Assembly: GCF_000003815.2 (NCBI RefSeq)
Contig: NC_049994.1
Location: 13,501,039 to 13,565,038, forward strand
Length of the DNA stretch: 64,000 nt
Direction: 5' to 3'
Source: Branchiostoma floridae
Taxonomy: Eukaryota; Chordata; Leptocardii; Amphioxiformes; Branchiostomatidae
The translations under genes and the position numbers were made by a program. Positions within the stretch are counted from its first letter, which is position 1; every line of letters begins with the position of its first letter. The notes below the pieces were generated by a model. It did no database searches and was not told the origin of the DNA. It was given only the letters and a program-made list of their open reading frames with translations. Below are positions 46,665-58,600 of this stretch, piece after piece.

Positions 46665-46851
46665 CACTCTCCAAGCAGAGGTTAGGCTCTGGCTGGTTTA
46701 GGCGTTTTTTTGTTGTTCTTCCAACTTTGTCATGTTTTCTTTTCGTCTGTTTGATTGGCGGATAGAGAGGAAACTGACAAACTAGAAAGCCTGACCAAAA
46801 TGCCCAAACAGGCGTTAAAACAGCCAAAGACTAACCTATGCTTGGAGAATG
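46665..46851. mobile_element. hAT-like MITE, copy 1, 8-bp target duplication
   Basis: Inverted ends CACTCTCCAAGCAGAGGTTA and TAACCTATGCTTGGAGAATG. CCTTGAAC is present immediately on both sides (46657-46664 and 46852-46859). Same family as 51105-51324. No coding capacity. Confidence 0.85.
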
Positions 46852-46859
46852 CCTTGAAC

Positions 46860-47803
46860 AAACATAACGTACACTACTTTACCCGGGGATTGTTTTGCTC
46901 TCACGGTGCCCTACATTTCCATAGATTCTACTCAAGTAAAAAGTACGTAAACTTACCGTGTTTGGTAACTTACGCTTGATATAATAATCTCCGCGCGATT
47001 AAAGAAACTTTGATGAAAAGTTGAGCTCACTTGCCGCATGGCAACAGGTGCCCCGCCATCTTGTCTGGGAATACCTGGGTTGGCGCGCAAACAACATCCC
47101 ACAATGCAACACCATAAAACCTAACGGTACCGCCCCAGGACCGAGCAGATGTGGAGTTTGAGATTGTTTTGCCAGTCTTCTTACAGCAATTAACTTCCGT
47201 ATGGATTTTCTAGTGGTGCAAGATTCGTATAGAGAAATTTACGCACGTGGACAGCAGTGACTACACATGTTAACGTCAACTTGTCTTTTCCTATACCAAA
47301 GTCATCCGTAGCCCGGCTACGTTTACAATTTAATTTCGTTTATAGCTTATAGCACATTCTAATCACTATCGGAGGCACTCGGTGGCAGCTGGCCATCACA
47401 CCAAACCATTTCCACACACTATAACTCTATGATGGACAGCCACTCCTTCTGATACTCTATAACTGCCTTTTGAATCTATCTAACGCAGAAGCCCTCTATA
47501 CCGTTGCGTTGCTACGTGGTTTTAGCGTCACTTTGTGAGATCAAGATGCGTTTTGACCTCCTTGGCCGGAGATGAACTCTGTTCGAACACTGAACAAACG
47601 AACTCGTTTATTCCGTTTCTATTGTTCTGTCACACTTGCCCTTGACAACGTCGCCATGTTGGATTCGAACATACCACAACAAAACTTCAAACTTCACGAT
47701 GGACTTCATGCGTGAAGAAGAAGTTAGGTGATTTTTACGGGCCTAATGAGGATAGCGGAACTCACTATTTGTTAAAGAGATCTGAGTGATTCTTATTTCC
47801 CAA
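46860..47803. other. Upstream region and 5' untranslated part of the MARCH gene
   Basis: A GCCATCTTG YY1-type site lies at about 47056-47064 and a second, weaker GCCATGTTG at about 47653. Either could mark the transcription start of the gene at 47804. No other gene was recognised. Confidence 0.4.
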
Positions 47804-50573
47804 ATGTCAGGGCTGGAAGATGAAGAAAAGAGTCATTTAAAAGTTAGGTGTTCTTGTGTCTCAAATGAGGAGGACATAGACGATGCGAGTGAGTGCCTTA
47901 GTAGTCAAGATTTAAGGAATGGTCTTCGGACAATTTCTAAGGAGGTAAGAAAAGTACTAAGCTGTCCAGCCATCTCACCTAGAAAAGAAGAATGTTGTAA
48001 GAAACCATGTTCATCCAACTGCTTGTCAGACGAATCGGCCACAGGAAAGGAAGACACAAACGCCGAATCACCCGAACCGACAGAAGAAGTTCAAGGTGAC
48101 TTACAGGTGGTTCAAAGTCACGCGTCTATCATGTGTCAATCACGTGCGAGGAGTCGACAGGATAGCGAGTCGACCGCGAGTTCGTACCGGTTCATGTGCA
48201 GGATCTGTCACGGCGGGGAAGATGAGGAAGATGCAATGATCAGCCCGTGTCTGTGCTCAGGGTCTCTACAGTACTGTCACCAGGAGTGCCTCCTCAAATG
48301 GCTCGGTTGGAAAAGTACATGGACTTGCGAGTTGTGTTCTCACGGCTTCAGCATCGTAAACTACGGCCTGAAAAGACCGTCAAGGGTAAATATTCGTTAA
48401 TTTTTCAACCTAGAAAAAGAGTTTATTGTAAATTGTAATGAAAGTCAGAAATAAGGGGGAAATGTCAGTCTTCAAGCACAGTGTTGTGTCAATTCGTAAA
48501 TAGTATTGTGAACAACCCACGTGATTCACCCATCATTTCCATACATTTTATATTCTATCTTTACAAGTCTGTTTGGGAACACAATAGCTACCAAGTTTTG
48601 GACTGTATCCTTCACACTGCAACGACAACTAGCGACGCTCAGTTATAGTGGAAGTAGAACCAATCGGAATATTCCACAGAAGGTAGCAGGAGAATAACGC
48701 AACTTTGACAGGTGAAAACTTTTGGCTGTGTGTAAAAGACCTACAGAGATTGAAACTTAATTTTTCTCTCGTTGACAGTGGAAATGTGTCAAACTTGACG
48801 CCACGGAAAGATGGTCCATGGTTGTCGTCCTCCTCGCGCTGTCCGCTATCATCGGGTCCACTTACTTCCTGGTCTGGTCCTTCACCAATCCCATGTCAGA
48901 ACAGCAGAAAAAGTCGCCCGAATTCCAAGGTAAACTGGAGGAAAAAGTTTTTGTTTTCTCTGGCATTCATGATGCTTACATTCAGAACGTTTATTAAGTA
49001 TGTTATCACTTGGCTAACAAATAGATTTCATCCTGAATTTGCCTGCAATGCAGATTAGTCTTGCTTAGCTTTTGGTCCGCTTTCCAACGTTGCTACCTTG
49101 CCAACAAACATTCGTGGGGCCAGCTAATCTCCAAGCTGATCCTACGATAGCATAAGATAGTATCAAAAGCTAGCAAAGGAGTGTATCCAGCATATAGGAG
49201 TGTGTAGGGCTAACATTGTGGTACTATCATATGTATCCTCTGCTTGGATTAGGGGCGAGCGTGACTATTTCTAGTAGTAGTATGATACCCAGGCGTCCAC
49301 GCCTCAAACCCGAACCATTCTCTATTCCCAGTGTGCTACGCCCTGTATGCGATATTGAACTTGTTCTCTGTCGGGATCGTGCTATTCTACGTCCGACCGA
49401 TCGCAGCGCTCGTCAACAGGTGGCGGGCGATCAACCAGCGACTACAGGTGAGCAAATAGCTAACCAGACGGTCTTCCGTTCAAGAGCGACCTCTACCGAC
49501 TCTGTTTAGGCAGAGTAACATTGAACGATGAACAGAAGGCCTAGGCTGGCCTGGTATCCAATTTCAGAGATCTAGACTCGGCAGCTAAATTGTAATACTA
49601 ATAGAGTTGGATACTAGTACCAGGCCAGCTTAAGCATACGGTACGTCGTTCTATGTCACTGTGCTCGAAGTCGCTAAATGTCGCTCGTCAACAAAAGACC
49701 GTGAAGTATGGATACCAGGATAGGAATAATCATCACAATATATCTAAGTACTGAAAGTATTGAAAGATACCAGGCCATATGCATGACAAGCCTACTAGTA
49801 TCCAACCAAAGACCAGATTTCCGTTCATGATTACATTGCATCCGTAGTACTAGCACTGCGTATCGTTACTTGTTCTACAACTGTCAGCTAGTCCAGTGCA
49901 GACTAGAACATGGAAAAATCCTGTCAACAGTGCAAAGTTTTCTACTGTTGACAGGACGAATTTAGTGTAGTTCATTAAGCACAAGTAACAACGAGTGTAT
50001 AAGTGCATCAGTAGTATCTTATTGATTAATACAAAGAGGAAAACAACAGACAAGAGACTGTATTCTCTATATAGGTACAAGATTACGCAGGTCGGTTGAA
50101 GAAAAGGCGCCTTTCAGAGTGTTCAAGTATCCTGGTCCTCCCTTCTACAGAGGTTCTGACGTCATCAGTACAACTCGTTCTCATGGACAATGTCTCGAAC
50201 GAATCACGGGTAGGTGGGGATCGCTTTCTCAAGTTCGAATTCGTCCCCATTTTATCGTTGGAAGGGCTTGTATCCTTGTTCGTATGAAACTTTGAGCGAT
50301 GTATGTGGGAAATATACGTAGCATTATGACAATTGTGATTGTAATTGTGAGAAGATGGCACAAACTTCAGGCAACTTGTTTGTCGTACTTATTGATGTTT
50401 AATGTATTAATTGGTTTCGAATTCGTGTTTTTATTTTACGTATGCTCGCTGCAGGTGTAAAAGAGTCCTACATCTTACGAGAAGTCTACCTGAAATCATC
50501 ACGGCTGTCAACGGACAAAAACCGTTGGTACGACGTCCTACCGTACAAGATCGCCGTTAGGGACTTATATTAA
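47804..50573 (+). CDS. Membrane-associated RING-CH (MARCH-type) E3 ubiquitin ligase
   Basis: Exons 47804-48385, 48779-48929, 49332-49447, 50075-50213 and 50455-50573 (phases 0, 1, 0, 1), about 368 residues. The first in-frame ATG is 47804. An acidic, Ser-rich N-terminus precedes a RING-CH finger at about residues 132-178 with the full C4HC3 set (CRIC, CLC, HQEC, CELC). Two helices follow (WSMVVVLLALSAIIGSTYFL and CYALYAILNLFSVGIVLFYV), then RWRAINQRLQVQDY. This resembles the RWQAVNQ...V..Y segment of MARCHF4/9/11, so that subgroup is favoured. Such proteins ubiquitinate membrane proteins in Golgi and endosomes. The end of exon 4 is uncertain: the consensus donor at 50209 would put the last exon out of frame (Val then stop), whereas a weaker GTGGGG donor four bases on keeps 38 further codons open. 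Confidence 0.82.
49545..49629. repeat. Short MITE-like hairpin in a MARCH intron
   Basis: GCTGGCCTGGTATCCAA and its partner TTGGATACTAGTACCAGGCCAGC face each other across about 45 bases. Pieces of a similar sequence (GGATACCAGGATAGG, CTAGTATCCAACC) recur at 49708-49806. Confidence 0.5.
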
Positions 50574-51104
50574 AACAGAATGCCATAGAAATACGTTGAT
50601 TGTCATACCTCACTCTGTGCCATCGTAACCGTTACACAATCTGCACTGCCAGTCTATTGCGTTGTGTGGCGCTGTGCCGGATTACCAGTACCCTATCCTG
50701 CGCTACGGCTGGGACTTCTGTGATCTTCTGTATCCTATTGAATTGTTCAATTCTTCGGGAGTACTTTGTCTCCCGTGTCGCCTCTTCTGTTTTTATTCGT
50801 GACCAAAATGGAATTTCAATAGAAAATGCTTAGTGAATTCGCTTTTTTTGTTGTCTTTTTTGTGATATGATTCATGAAAGAAAGAGATAGCGACAAATAG
50901 ACACCGTAAGTTGCAATGGGATCGCGATTGAGACTGCAGTTCCCGAAGCAGCGGCTAGGAGTCGCTACCATCTGCATGATACCTGGGGATAGCCAGACAG
51001 GACATAAAGGTCAATGCTTCCATGGACAGGATCATCCCGTGAATAGTAAACGACAAGAATGAGCCTGTCAATAACAGAATGTAGTACAGAATGGCTGCTA
51101 TTGA
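50574..51104. other. Downstream flank of the MARCH gene, no gene seen
   Basis: Contains the presumed 3' untranslated region. No feature supported. Confidence 0.4.
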
Positions 51105-51324
51105 TACTCTCCAAGCAGAGGTTGGGCTCTGGCTGTTTTTTTTTTTAACGTTTTTTTTTTTTAGCCGTTTTTATCGGGCTTTCTATTTTGTCATTTTTCT
51201 TGAAGTACGCCAGCCAAAAACGGGTTTGACACATTAAGATGAAATACAAAATAGAAAGCCCTATAAAAACGACTAAAAAAACGTTTAAAAAAATAGCCGG
51301 AGCCTAACCTCTGCTTGGAGAGTA
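51105..51324. mobile_element. hAT-like MITE, copy 2, 8-bp target duplication
   Basis: Ends TACTCTCCAAGCAGAGGTTG and CCTCTGCTTGGAGAGTA are inverted over most of each arm. GCTATTGA is duplicated exactly on both sides (51097-51104 and 51325-51332). Inner GGGCTTTCTATTTTGT also has its complement. Same family as 46665-46851. Confidence 0.9.
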
Positions 51325-51332
51325 GCTATTGA

Positions 51333-54300
51333 CAGGAACGTGCATCTTGACAATAGCCACTCCCCGTTTTGTCACGTAAAGGTAGCCAACCGTCCCCATA
51401 ACATTACATACTGTTTAGATTGCAGCCATCAGTGATCATCAGTTGAACATGGCAGCAATCATAAAACAAGAGAATCAAAAGTTGAGAAGCGATCTCAAAA
51501 CACGGAGAATGCTATGGACGCGATGCAGCGGAGGCGATGTTACATTCCCCGAAGGAGTCCTAAAACCCGTGATTCAGAGCATTCTTACATTGCACCATGA
51601 AATCACGAATGTTGCGTAACCTCGAAACTACTACAGTACTAGTACCTTGCGGAAGACTGAAATGCACCGTCTACCAAGAAGCTACCTGGAAAGAGCCGGG
51701 TTGCATTTACTGACTTTTCAACCATTTCTAGGAATCCAGCAATCTCGGTGGGGATGCTAGAAAAGGCAGACTTTATTCTAGTAGTAGTAGAAAAGGAGAA
51801 AGCAAAGCAGAGAAAATATCAATGCAGCAGAATAGACCTACAGTTTTTAATACTGTACGCTGCTACCATGCCGGAGTTAAGGAAACGAGACCGGGTTATT
51901 ATCATTGACAAGTGCACATTGCATCTCTTTAGTCTAAACTTCCCCTGGCAAACTTCCCCTGGAAGCGACGTATATCATACAAACCCATGACTTTTTGCGT
52001 TTGCAATTTTGTGCCATTTCAATTTATGGTAATTTTTGTTGGGCTTGAACAAATACTATGAATAATGAGTATGATAACATTCTGTGTACAGTATTGCCCC
52101 ATGCTCAACAATTCACAAGATCAATGAGGTTAAAATGATATTAGCAACCTCCTTGACATATAGGTGATAGGTGAGTTGTTTTGATGAGAAAAAAAAATTA
52201 AAAAATTAAGAGTTAAAACATCAAACTGATAATCTAGTTGACCGTGACCGTGAACTGAACCGTGAGTGAGAGGATGCTTCCAGAAACGTAAGTCTTGTGT
52301 AGTCGATTGTAATCTGGGTTAACGAACTCTAAGATGACGTCAGCACACCAAATGTAGAGCAGACTTCACGTCATATGGAACACCTCGCCCCAGGAACAAA
52401 CCAAAGAGTTACAAGGGGCTAAAACTAGAGTCTGTTTTTGTTTTATCAGTTGCCACCCTGTTTACCAAGTTTTAACATTTCTTCATAGTTTACGTCTATT
52501 TTGCATGTTATTCACTTAGCTTATAGAATCCTATTTGGCTTCTTAGTACAATTTCGCTTTAGCTATTACATCATATACGTAAAACATGATCAAGAACGAT
52601 AAAAGATAAAACCGCTTCCGTTTAGGATAACGTCATTCTTCTACAATAACATAAAATTTAAATTGGATTAATGATTTGAAGGATTACGCATTTGATCCGC
52701 ATAATGAGGTTAACCGTTAAGTGTAAAGAAGTATACAAGGTGTAACCATGGTAAGGTAGCTATGGACGCACATGTAGACTGTAACAAAGTTAATACATGT
52801 ATGTCCAATACGCATTGATTTGATGATGTAATAGAAAACATGCCTCTCTTTTCATGCCGATGAACAAGGAAAAACAACAGATTTTCACATTCAATATACC
52901 AATCCTGTTTCTAGGTGCACTTTGTGAAATGGTGCTGTCAACAATTCTTATTTGTCCATAGTTTCGATAGTATCAATTGTCAACAATTAGGATCAATTCA
53001 GTGTAATTATCTCGTGGTTTTTGTGGTACGATCCCGCATTTCATGCAAATGTGAAACGGATACGACTTATAAACGGAGGGGGTTGGTTATCAAAACACGG
53101 CCGACATGATATGGTATTGGCAGGAAATCATTAGCATAAGATGATAAGACCATTTCCCAGGGATGTCGGTGTCAGGTTTCATTGATTGATAACTGACGCC
53201 AGTTTCCGGGAATTTAAAACACCTTGAGACTGACAAGTAGAAAATGAAAAGAAGTGGCAAAATATTCAGGTAAATCATTCGACGGCATTCGAGCCATTGG
53301 ATGAAATTTAAAAAAAAAATGTCTTCCTTTTTTCCATCATAATGATCGCGAACACTTCAGTTTGCTTGACAAAGTCCCTATGTAATGACGTTGCAAAAGA
53401 TATCATTATAAAAAGGCAAGGGAGACATGCAATTCAAAACACGTATTCGTAAAATGTTGTTGATGAAATGTTCCTGCATTATTTTCCCTCGGAAAAAAGT
53501 TGCCGCACTCTAAGAATTATAGATGCCACTACATTGTACTACTACTGATGTTATTTCTAGAGCGGAACGCTTTGAAAGGCGTTTCCAGGTATCTGTCGGA
53601 AGAGCTAGAGGTCAGAAAGAAAAGGTTATGGTTTCCCGTTAAAACGTCTGCTTGGGGATCCATGTATCTATTATACTCTCTATCACGTATTTCCTGGTAA
53701 ATGACGTCACACAGGGCCGTCCGGATTTCTTGTGAAACCTTGATGCTGCCAACACCGGTGGATAGCCGGAAATCACCCCATTGCGCAAGCCTGGGCAAAG
53801 AACAACACCCACCCGCCAACTACGCGGGTGATTCCAAGAGATGAGTCAAACGTGTGGCGCAGTACAACCCACGGAACAGTCGACTCCACCAACAACACAC
53901 GGCGATGTGTAACGTGTAACAACACTGGACGTCGTCTTGGCTTCTATAAGTGTTTATTTATCTGTCAACCTGGCGTTCATTGATAAAGGTAGGTCAATAT
54001 CCATATTAATTTGCGTAAAAAGGTAGGATTTGACTGTTATGGTCTAGGTGCGCTGTACACGGGTGCTTGGTTCAGGCGGGTTGGGACCTTCCCAAGTTTT
54101 GGTTCCCGGTTCATTTGTCAGCCAGCCGCGGCCAGGCATCAGGTAGTGACACGTTGCCGCCAAATGTGGAGGACAGAGGCAGATAAAGGAATCTGTGTTG
54201 TGTAGCCTTGTACGTTTCAAGGTTTGATGAATTCAATGGGGATAACGTATGTGAAGCAGTAGATCTACACGTACTTGTAACAGTTTCGCAGCTTGGCTCC

Positions 54301-55317
54301 TTTGGGCGGTACTAGTAGCGAAGTTTCAGTATTTATTTCCTGCACCGTGATGCCAGGTGTGAGCTAAATTTAGCACTTGGTCGTCGCAGACTCAAACTCA
54401 AAGAAGTATCTTTGAAACATTCTGGAAACTACGAAAGCGTCAGGGGCTCTACCCATATATTTTTCATCTTTCAGTAGAACTGATTGATATTCGGAAAGGC
54501 GCACACATAAAGGTGATATCGTCACTAACTCGCCCCAACTTCCGTGTGCCCTGACTTGCCCGGAAACGGAGAGGATGACTTCATGGCGCATCATTGTTGG
54601 AGCGTGTCTCCGCATATGTTACAATTTTGGAAAAAGAATAAAAATACATGATACAAGGTGGTGGTGTAACTGTCATTTAAAAGTATTTGCGACCACTTCC
54701 AAATGCTACACTATCGTGATATGCGTTAATTTAGTTCCTTTTCCTTTATATAGATAATGCAAAATGTACTTTCACTTTTATGTAAAATTTCTTGGAAAAT
54801 CTAAAAGACTATCGATTTTGTTATTGTTGATAAATCGGCCAATTTGATGGAAAGTTTAGAAAAAGAAGCATTTACTTTAAGAACTGGATATTGGTAGGAC
54901 CATCCTGACAATAACAGAAATGTTTGCACCATCTGACATGATCATCCTTTCAATACTGTACTGTGAAAAATTCTGTCATTGACCTGTCAATAGTCTAGAT
55001 TTCCCCATTATTGACAGGATTATCAGGACTATACATGGCCACAGGCTTTACTTACGAATTCATCAATTAGATTAATTTGTTTTGTTAATTGTAGGCATAA
55101 AAATTTCACAGAAACAAACATTTGACGATAAAGAATTATGCGCGAAATTTTTGACTCCCAATTCCCAAATGTGTCTTTACATTAGTTTGGGATGATGAAT
55201 GAACAATGTAACACGTTAAAACAATGTCGTCTGCAAAAAAAATTCAGCAGCTTTCGTTCATTTATTTCTGAAGTAGTGATTCAATTCGCTTATTTAGTTT
55301 CATTTCTCTGTTTCAGG
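51333..55317. other. Intergenic, no gene supported
   Basis: About 4 kb without a recognisable gene. ORFs at 53529-53819 (minus) and 54011-54205 (plus) are short, lack splice context or known motifs, and are not called. Sequence complexity is ordinary and AT-rich. Confidence 0.45.
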
Positions 55318-55470
55318 TATATCGAGCAGATACTGTGGATTTCTGTGGAAACAGTTGACTTTGTTGAAAGCTGTTGGCAAGGTCAAGATATTCTGAGGCG
55401 ATTACTGACCAAGAGGAGAATACGTCGTCTGCTGGACCGTTATTTACCGCAAGTCAGTAAAACGTCGTGA
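55318..55470 (+). other. Candidate unassigned terminal exon
   Basis: After a good pyrimidine tract and acceptor (CATTTCTCTGTTTCAG) the frame reads YIEQILWISVETVDF, then RLLTKRRIRRLLDRYLP and a stop at 55468-55470. The composition looks protein-like (an amphipathic, basic helix), but no upstream partner exon with matching phase was found. It may be part of a 5' untranslated exon of the neighbouring ZEB gene. Confidence 0.25.
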
Positions 55471-55588
55471 ATTGTCACCGCAAAGCAGCAAACTATCGTG
55501 AATTCCAGCCGCAAACCGAATTAACGTCGTAAACCCGGAAGAGGGGTGTCGTAATCGTTCCTGCCGTTGACCGTGCAAGCCTTGCGCG

Positions 55589-55673
55589 ATGGACTTGCCG
55601 CGGGTCGGGAGCAGCATGGCGGAGGTGTCCAGGTGTACGAGAAGGAAACAAGCTTGTCCGCGGCGGAAAAAAG
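55589..55673 (+). CDS. ZEB: ZEB (zfh1) transcription factor, first coding exon
   Basis: From the second in-frame ATG (55616) the exon reads MAEVSRCTRRKQACPRRKK and ends in phase 1 at AAAAAAG|GTGAGA. Vertebrate ZEB1/ZEB2 begin MADGPRCKRRKQANPRR, and to my knowledge their first intron also falls just after this segment. An upstream in-frame ATG at 55589 adds MDLPRVGSS; ZEB2 likewise can start a few residues earlier. RRKQxxP is the NuRD-contact motif. ZEB proteins are two-cluster zinc-finger/homeodomain repressors that bind paired CACCT sites and control mesenchymal and neural programmes. The zinc-finger and homeodomain exons are beyond the window. The exon is CpG-rich, as expected for a promoter-proximal exon. 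The call rests on one short motif plus intron position. Confidence 0.8.
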
Positions 55674-58600
55674 GTGAGAACGATCTTAAACCATCTTGTC
55701 TTTAAGTACAGACGATAGATCTACGTATGTCTTGTACAGAACTCACCGATCATGGCCGAACTCGGCCGGGAAGCTGCGCTATGGACGGCTGTCCGCTCAC
55801 CTAACGGTACCGGGCAACTTTCCCCCTGTGTGGCTCCATTGATCTAGGTTAATGCGTACCTGGGTTGGGCCGTTGCCATCGCTTGTCGGGGTCACCCGGC
55901 GGGAAAATCCATCAAAATTCTGTCACGACGGGGAAAAGATAAGGCCAAAGCTTCGGTACAGTCTCAGATCGTGTGCGAATTTTGTGCTTTGTAATACCGG
56001 AAAAGCGTTAGGGGTTGACACCGGTCCAAGTTGGCCCCCGCCTAAGCTGTAGGTCCCCCGCCCTCGCCCGTACGTGGCTGCCATACCTGGTCGAGCGCAG
56101 CTGTCTACGCCTCGAGCGAAAATACCTGCCCAATTCCCTCACAATGTGTCGGAATCGATGCCCTGTTGTCTTCTCATAGCTTCACTTTCTCTTATCGTTC
56201 CGTAGGTTGAGGTGTGTATTTTTGCTGGGTTTGTTTGGGGCGAGGCAAACTTGTCCAGGCCCGTTCATTACCTGGCCTTATTTGTCAGCGGCTCCCTGCT
56301 TATTTATTTTCCGCACATGTCAGACATTTCTGCCACTTGGGGACTGGAGAAAGTCACTACCAAATCTTACATAAAACCCAAGTTTACGTTAAGAAACAAC
56401 CTTGATGTGTGTCAAAACATGTTGTTTACAGTTTCATATTCCAAATGCGTTCATCAGTTGTCGTTGTAGGCGACAGGCCCGGGACCGGGCGTTAGCTTTT
56501 GTTTGTCCCGTAATTTGTTTACCGTGCGTCTGTGTTCCAAACTAGTGAAAGTGTAAACATCTTCACCGTACCAACTGTGTTGTTGCGGAAATGTTGTTTT
56601 CTTGAATGAGTGGATCATGTTTTTATGAGGGTTGTTAGAATTTCGGGGCTTGAAAGAGCGGCTGGAGTTTCCGTGGGGTTGTCTTTGATGTACCTGACCG
56701 CACCGCGAGACCGTCACGTTTATTTTCACACCGTCTGCTCCTCAAACGAGCGAAAGTAAAACATTTCTTTGTCAAACAAAGGTTTTAACACAACGTGGAC
56801 GCCGTCCCTGACCGTTTTCCAGTCTATTTCCCTGGATTTGAGCGCCGATATCGGCGGAAACTCGGCTGTAATCCCCTTCAGAAGCTGCGCCACGAAGTTT
56901 GACATGTTGTAACGAATGACCCACAGGTGTAAACAAAGGAAATACGAGCGCCGATATTTTCTGCCGCCAGCCGTGTCTAAATTTGGTCTCCCCGGCGACA
57001 ACCTCGTATTTGACCCTTGCATATTGACAAGAAGCTACCAAGAAAACAAGGTGACAGGAAAAGTCGTGGTTTTCCTGTTCTTAGGTGTTGTTGAAAACCT
57101 TGTACTACCTGGTACTGCCACAAGCTTACAGCAACCCAGTGGGGGACCAAACCTCAAAAAGTCTTGTACCCTTGCAAGTTTCTGCTCCTTTCTGTCAACT
57201 GTGATCATTTTAGAAGTCCTGGAATACACAAAACACAGCAAACTTGACAGAAAACTTCAGGTATTGGTGAGAGTTTGTGACACATTTTCATTGTTTTAGT
57301 TTTGGGAACTCCAAACTTCAAAGGGAAAGATGTGTGAAAACCTAATCCCTGTATTAATGAGATCAGAAAACCTCTGAATGGAGGAGGATGTTTTTCCTCT
57401 GTGGGTTTTTTTGTTACCTATTTCCCTTTGTGTCACCTGGGTTTGGGGGAAGAAGATTGCACCCTCCTGCTGTTATTTGTTTGTTCATGTGACTGTCACT
57501 GCATGAATTCTTTCCCAAACTGCCTTCCCCTGTGAAGAACACCAGATGTCAAGCCAACCTGGGTTCACATTTCTCCCTTAGGGACGCTCAAAAACAAGGT
57601 GTGCAAGACTTCACCCTTACTCCCACACCTTTCCTACACCTCCCTGCAAATTCTGCTCTGGAAAAATCTCCTGTTTAGTGACATTAAAGGAAGGTATCAA
57701 TATTGTATGCGTTTGGGAGCACTGCTTAATTGAGGAATTGGGTTGGGAATGTTAAAAAGCATTGTTTAATGGCCCACAGGTGGAAAGTGTTACCGGTTGT
57801 AACCGGAGCCCTGCACGCCCTTACCTTGCAAATTTCACATACCTGCGGCTAGAACATGGCGCCTGCGAGCCTTGGCACCTTGACAGGAGAAGGAGGAAAG
57901 AAACAGGGCTGCCAGGTCACCTTGTTGTCAAGGTGTGTCATGAAGGAAAGCAGACAACTTACCTAAAAGAAAATAATGTTGTACCATCAATCGAAGATGA
58001 AATCTTATAGTAAGGTGTTCTAAGATGTCACAGCAACAGAAAAGAAGGAAAGGGATATTAAGTTTTTAAGATGTTGGAAGGGAGAATGTAGGAGTAGAGA
58101 TATCTATTGAAGGTGGGACCGAAAGTTAAACCATCTGATATTCACTCCACGTGGTTTCAACATTGATTTTTACCTGCTCCCATTTTTCCCCACTAAGTGC
58201 ATCCGGACCTTCCGGTCGTTTTATTGTCAGACGAGCCAAGACCTGTCAAAACGTTGGCCTCGGGATTGACGTAGCGGCTGCGTAGAGATTGGCTGACGGG
58301 TTGAAATTTAACTCATAATAATAACTGTCATATCTTCCACATTCCCATATATTGTAAAGCGCATCCCTCTCGTTCATTTCTCTTTTTTCTTTGGTTGGAA
58401 AATTCTTTGTGAAGTAACTAGTAAAACGTGAGTCACTTGTGTGTCACCCTGTCAAACTATGATTGGGTTGTGGGTGCCATTTAGGTTTCAGTTGTTTTTC
58501 TCGGGGAGGATTTGGGTAAGCACACCTAACCAGCAACAATAGTTAAGCCCATGATTAGATTAAGTTGTGTATTCAGACGACATAATGCTGGCTCTGTTCC

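Noticed and set aside
47786-47803. Start six codons upstream of the MARCH ATG
   Set aside because: That position is GTG, not ATG; the first in-frame ATG is at 47804.
53529-53819. 96-codon minus-strand ORF
   Set aside because: No motif, no repeat or splice context; the opposite strand is similarly open. Not distinguishable from chance.
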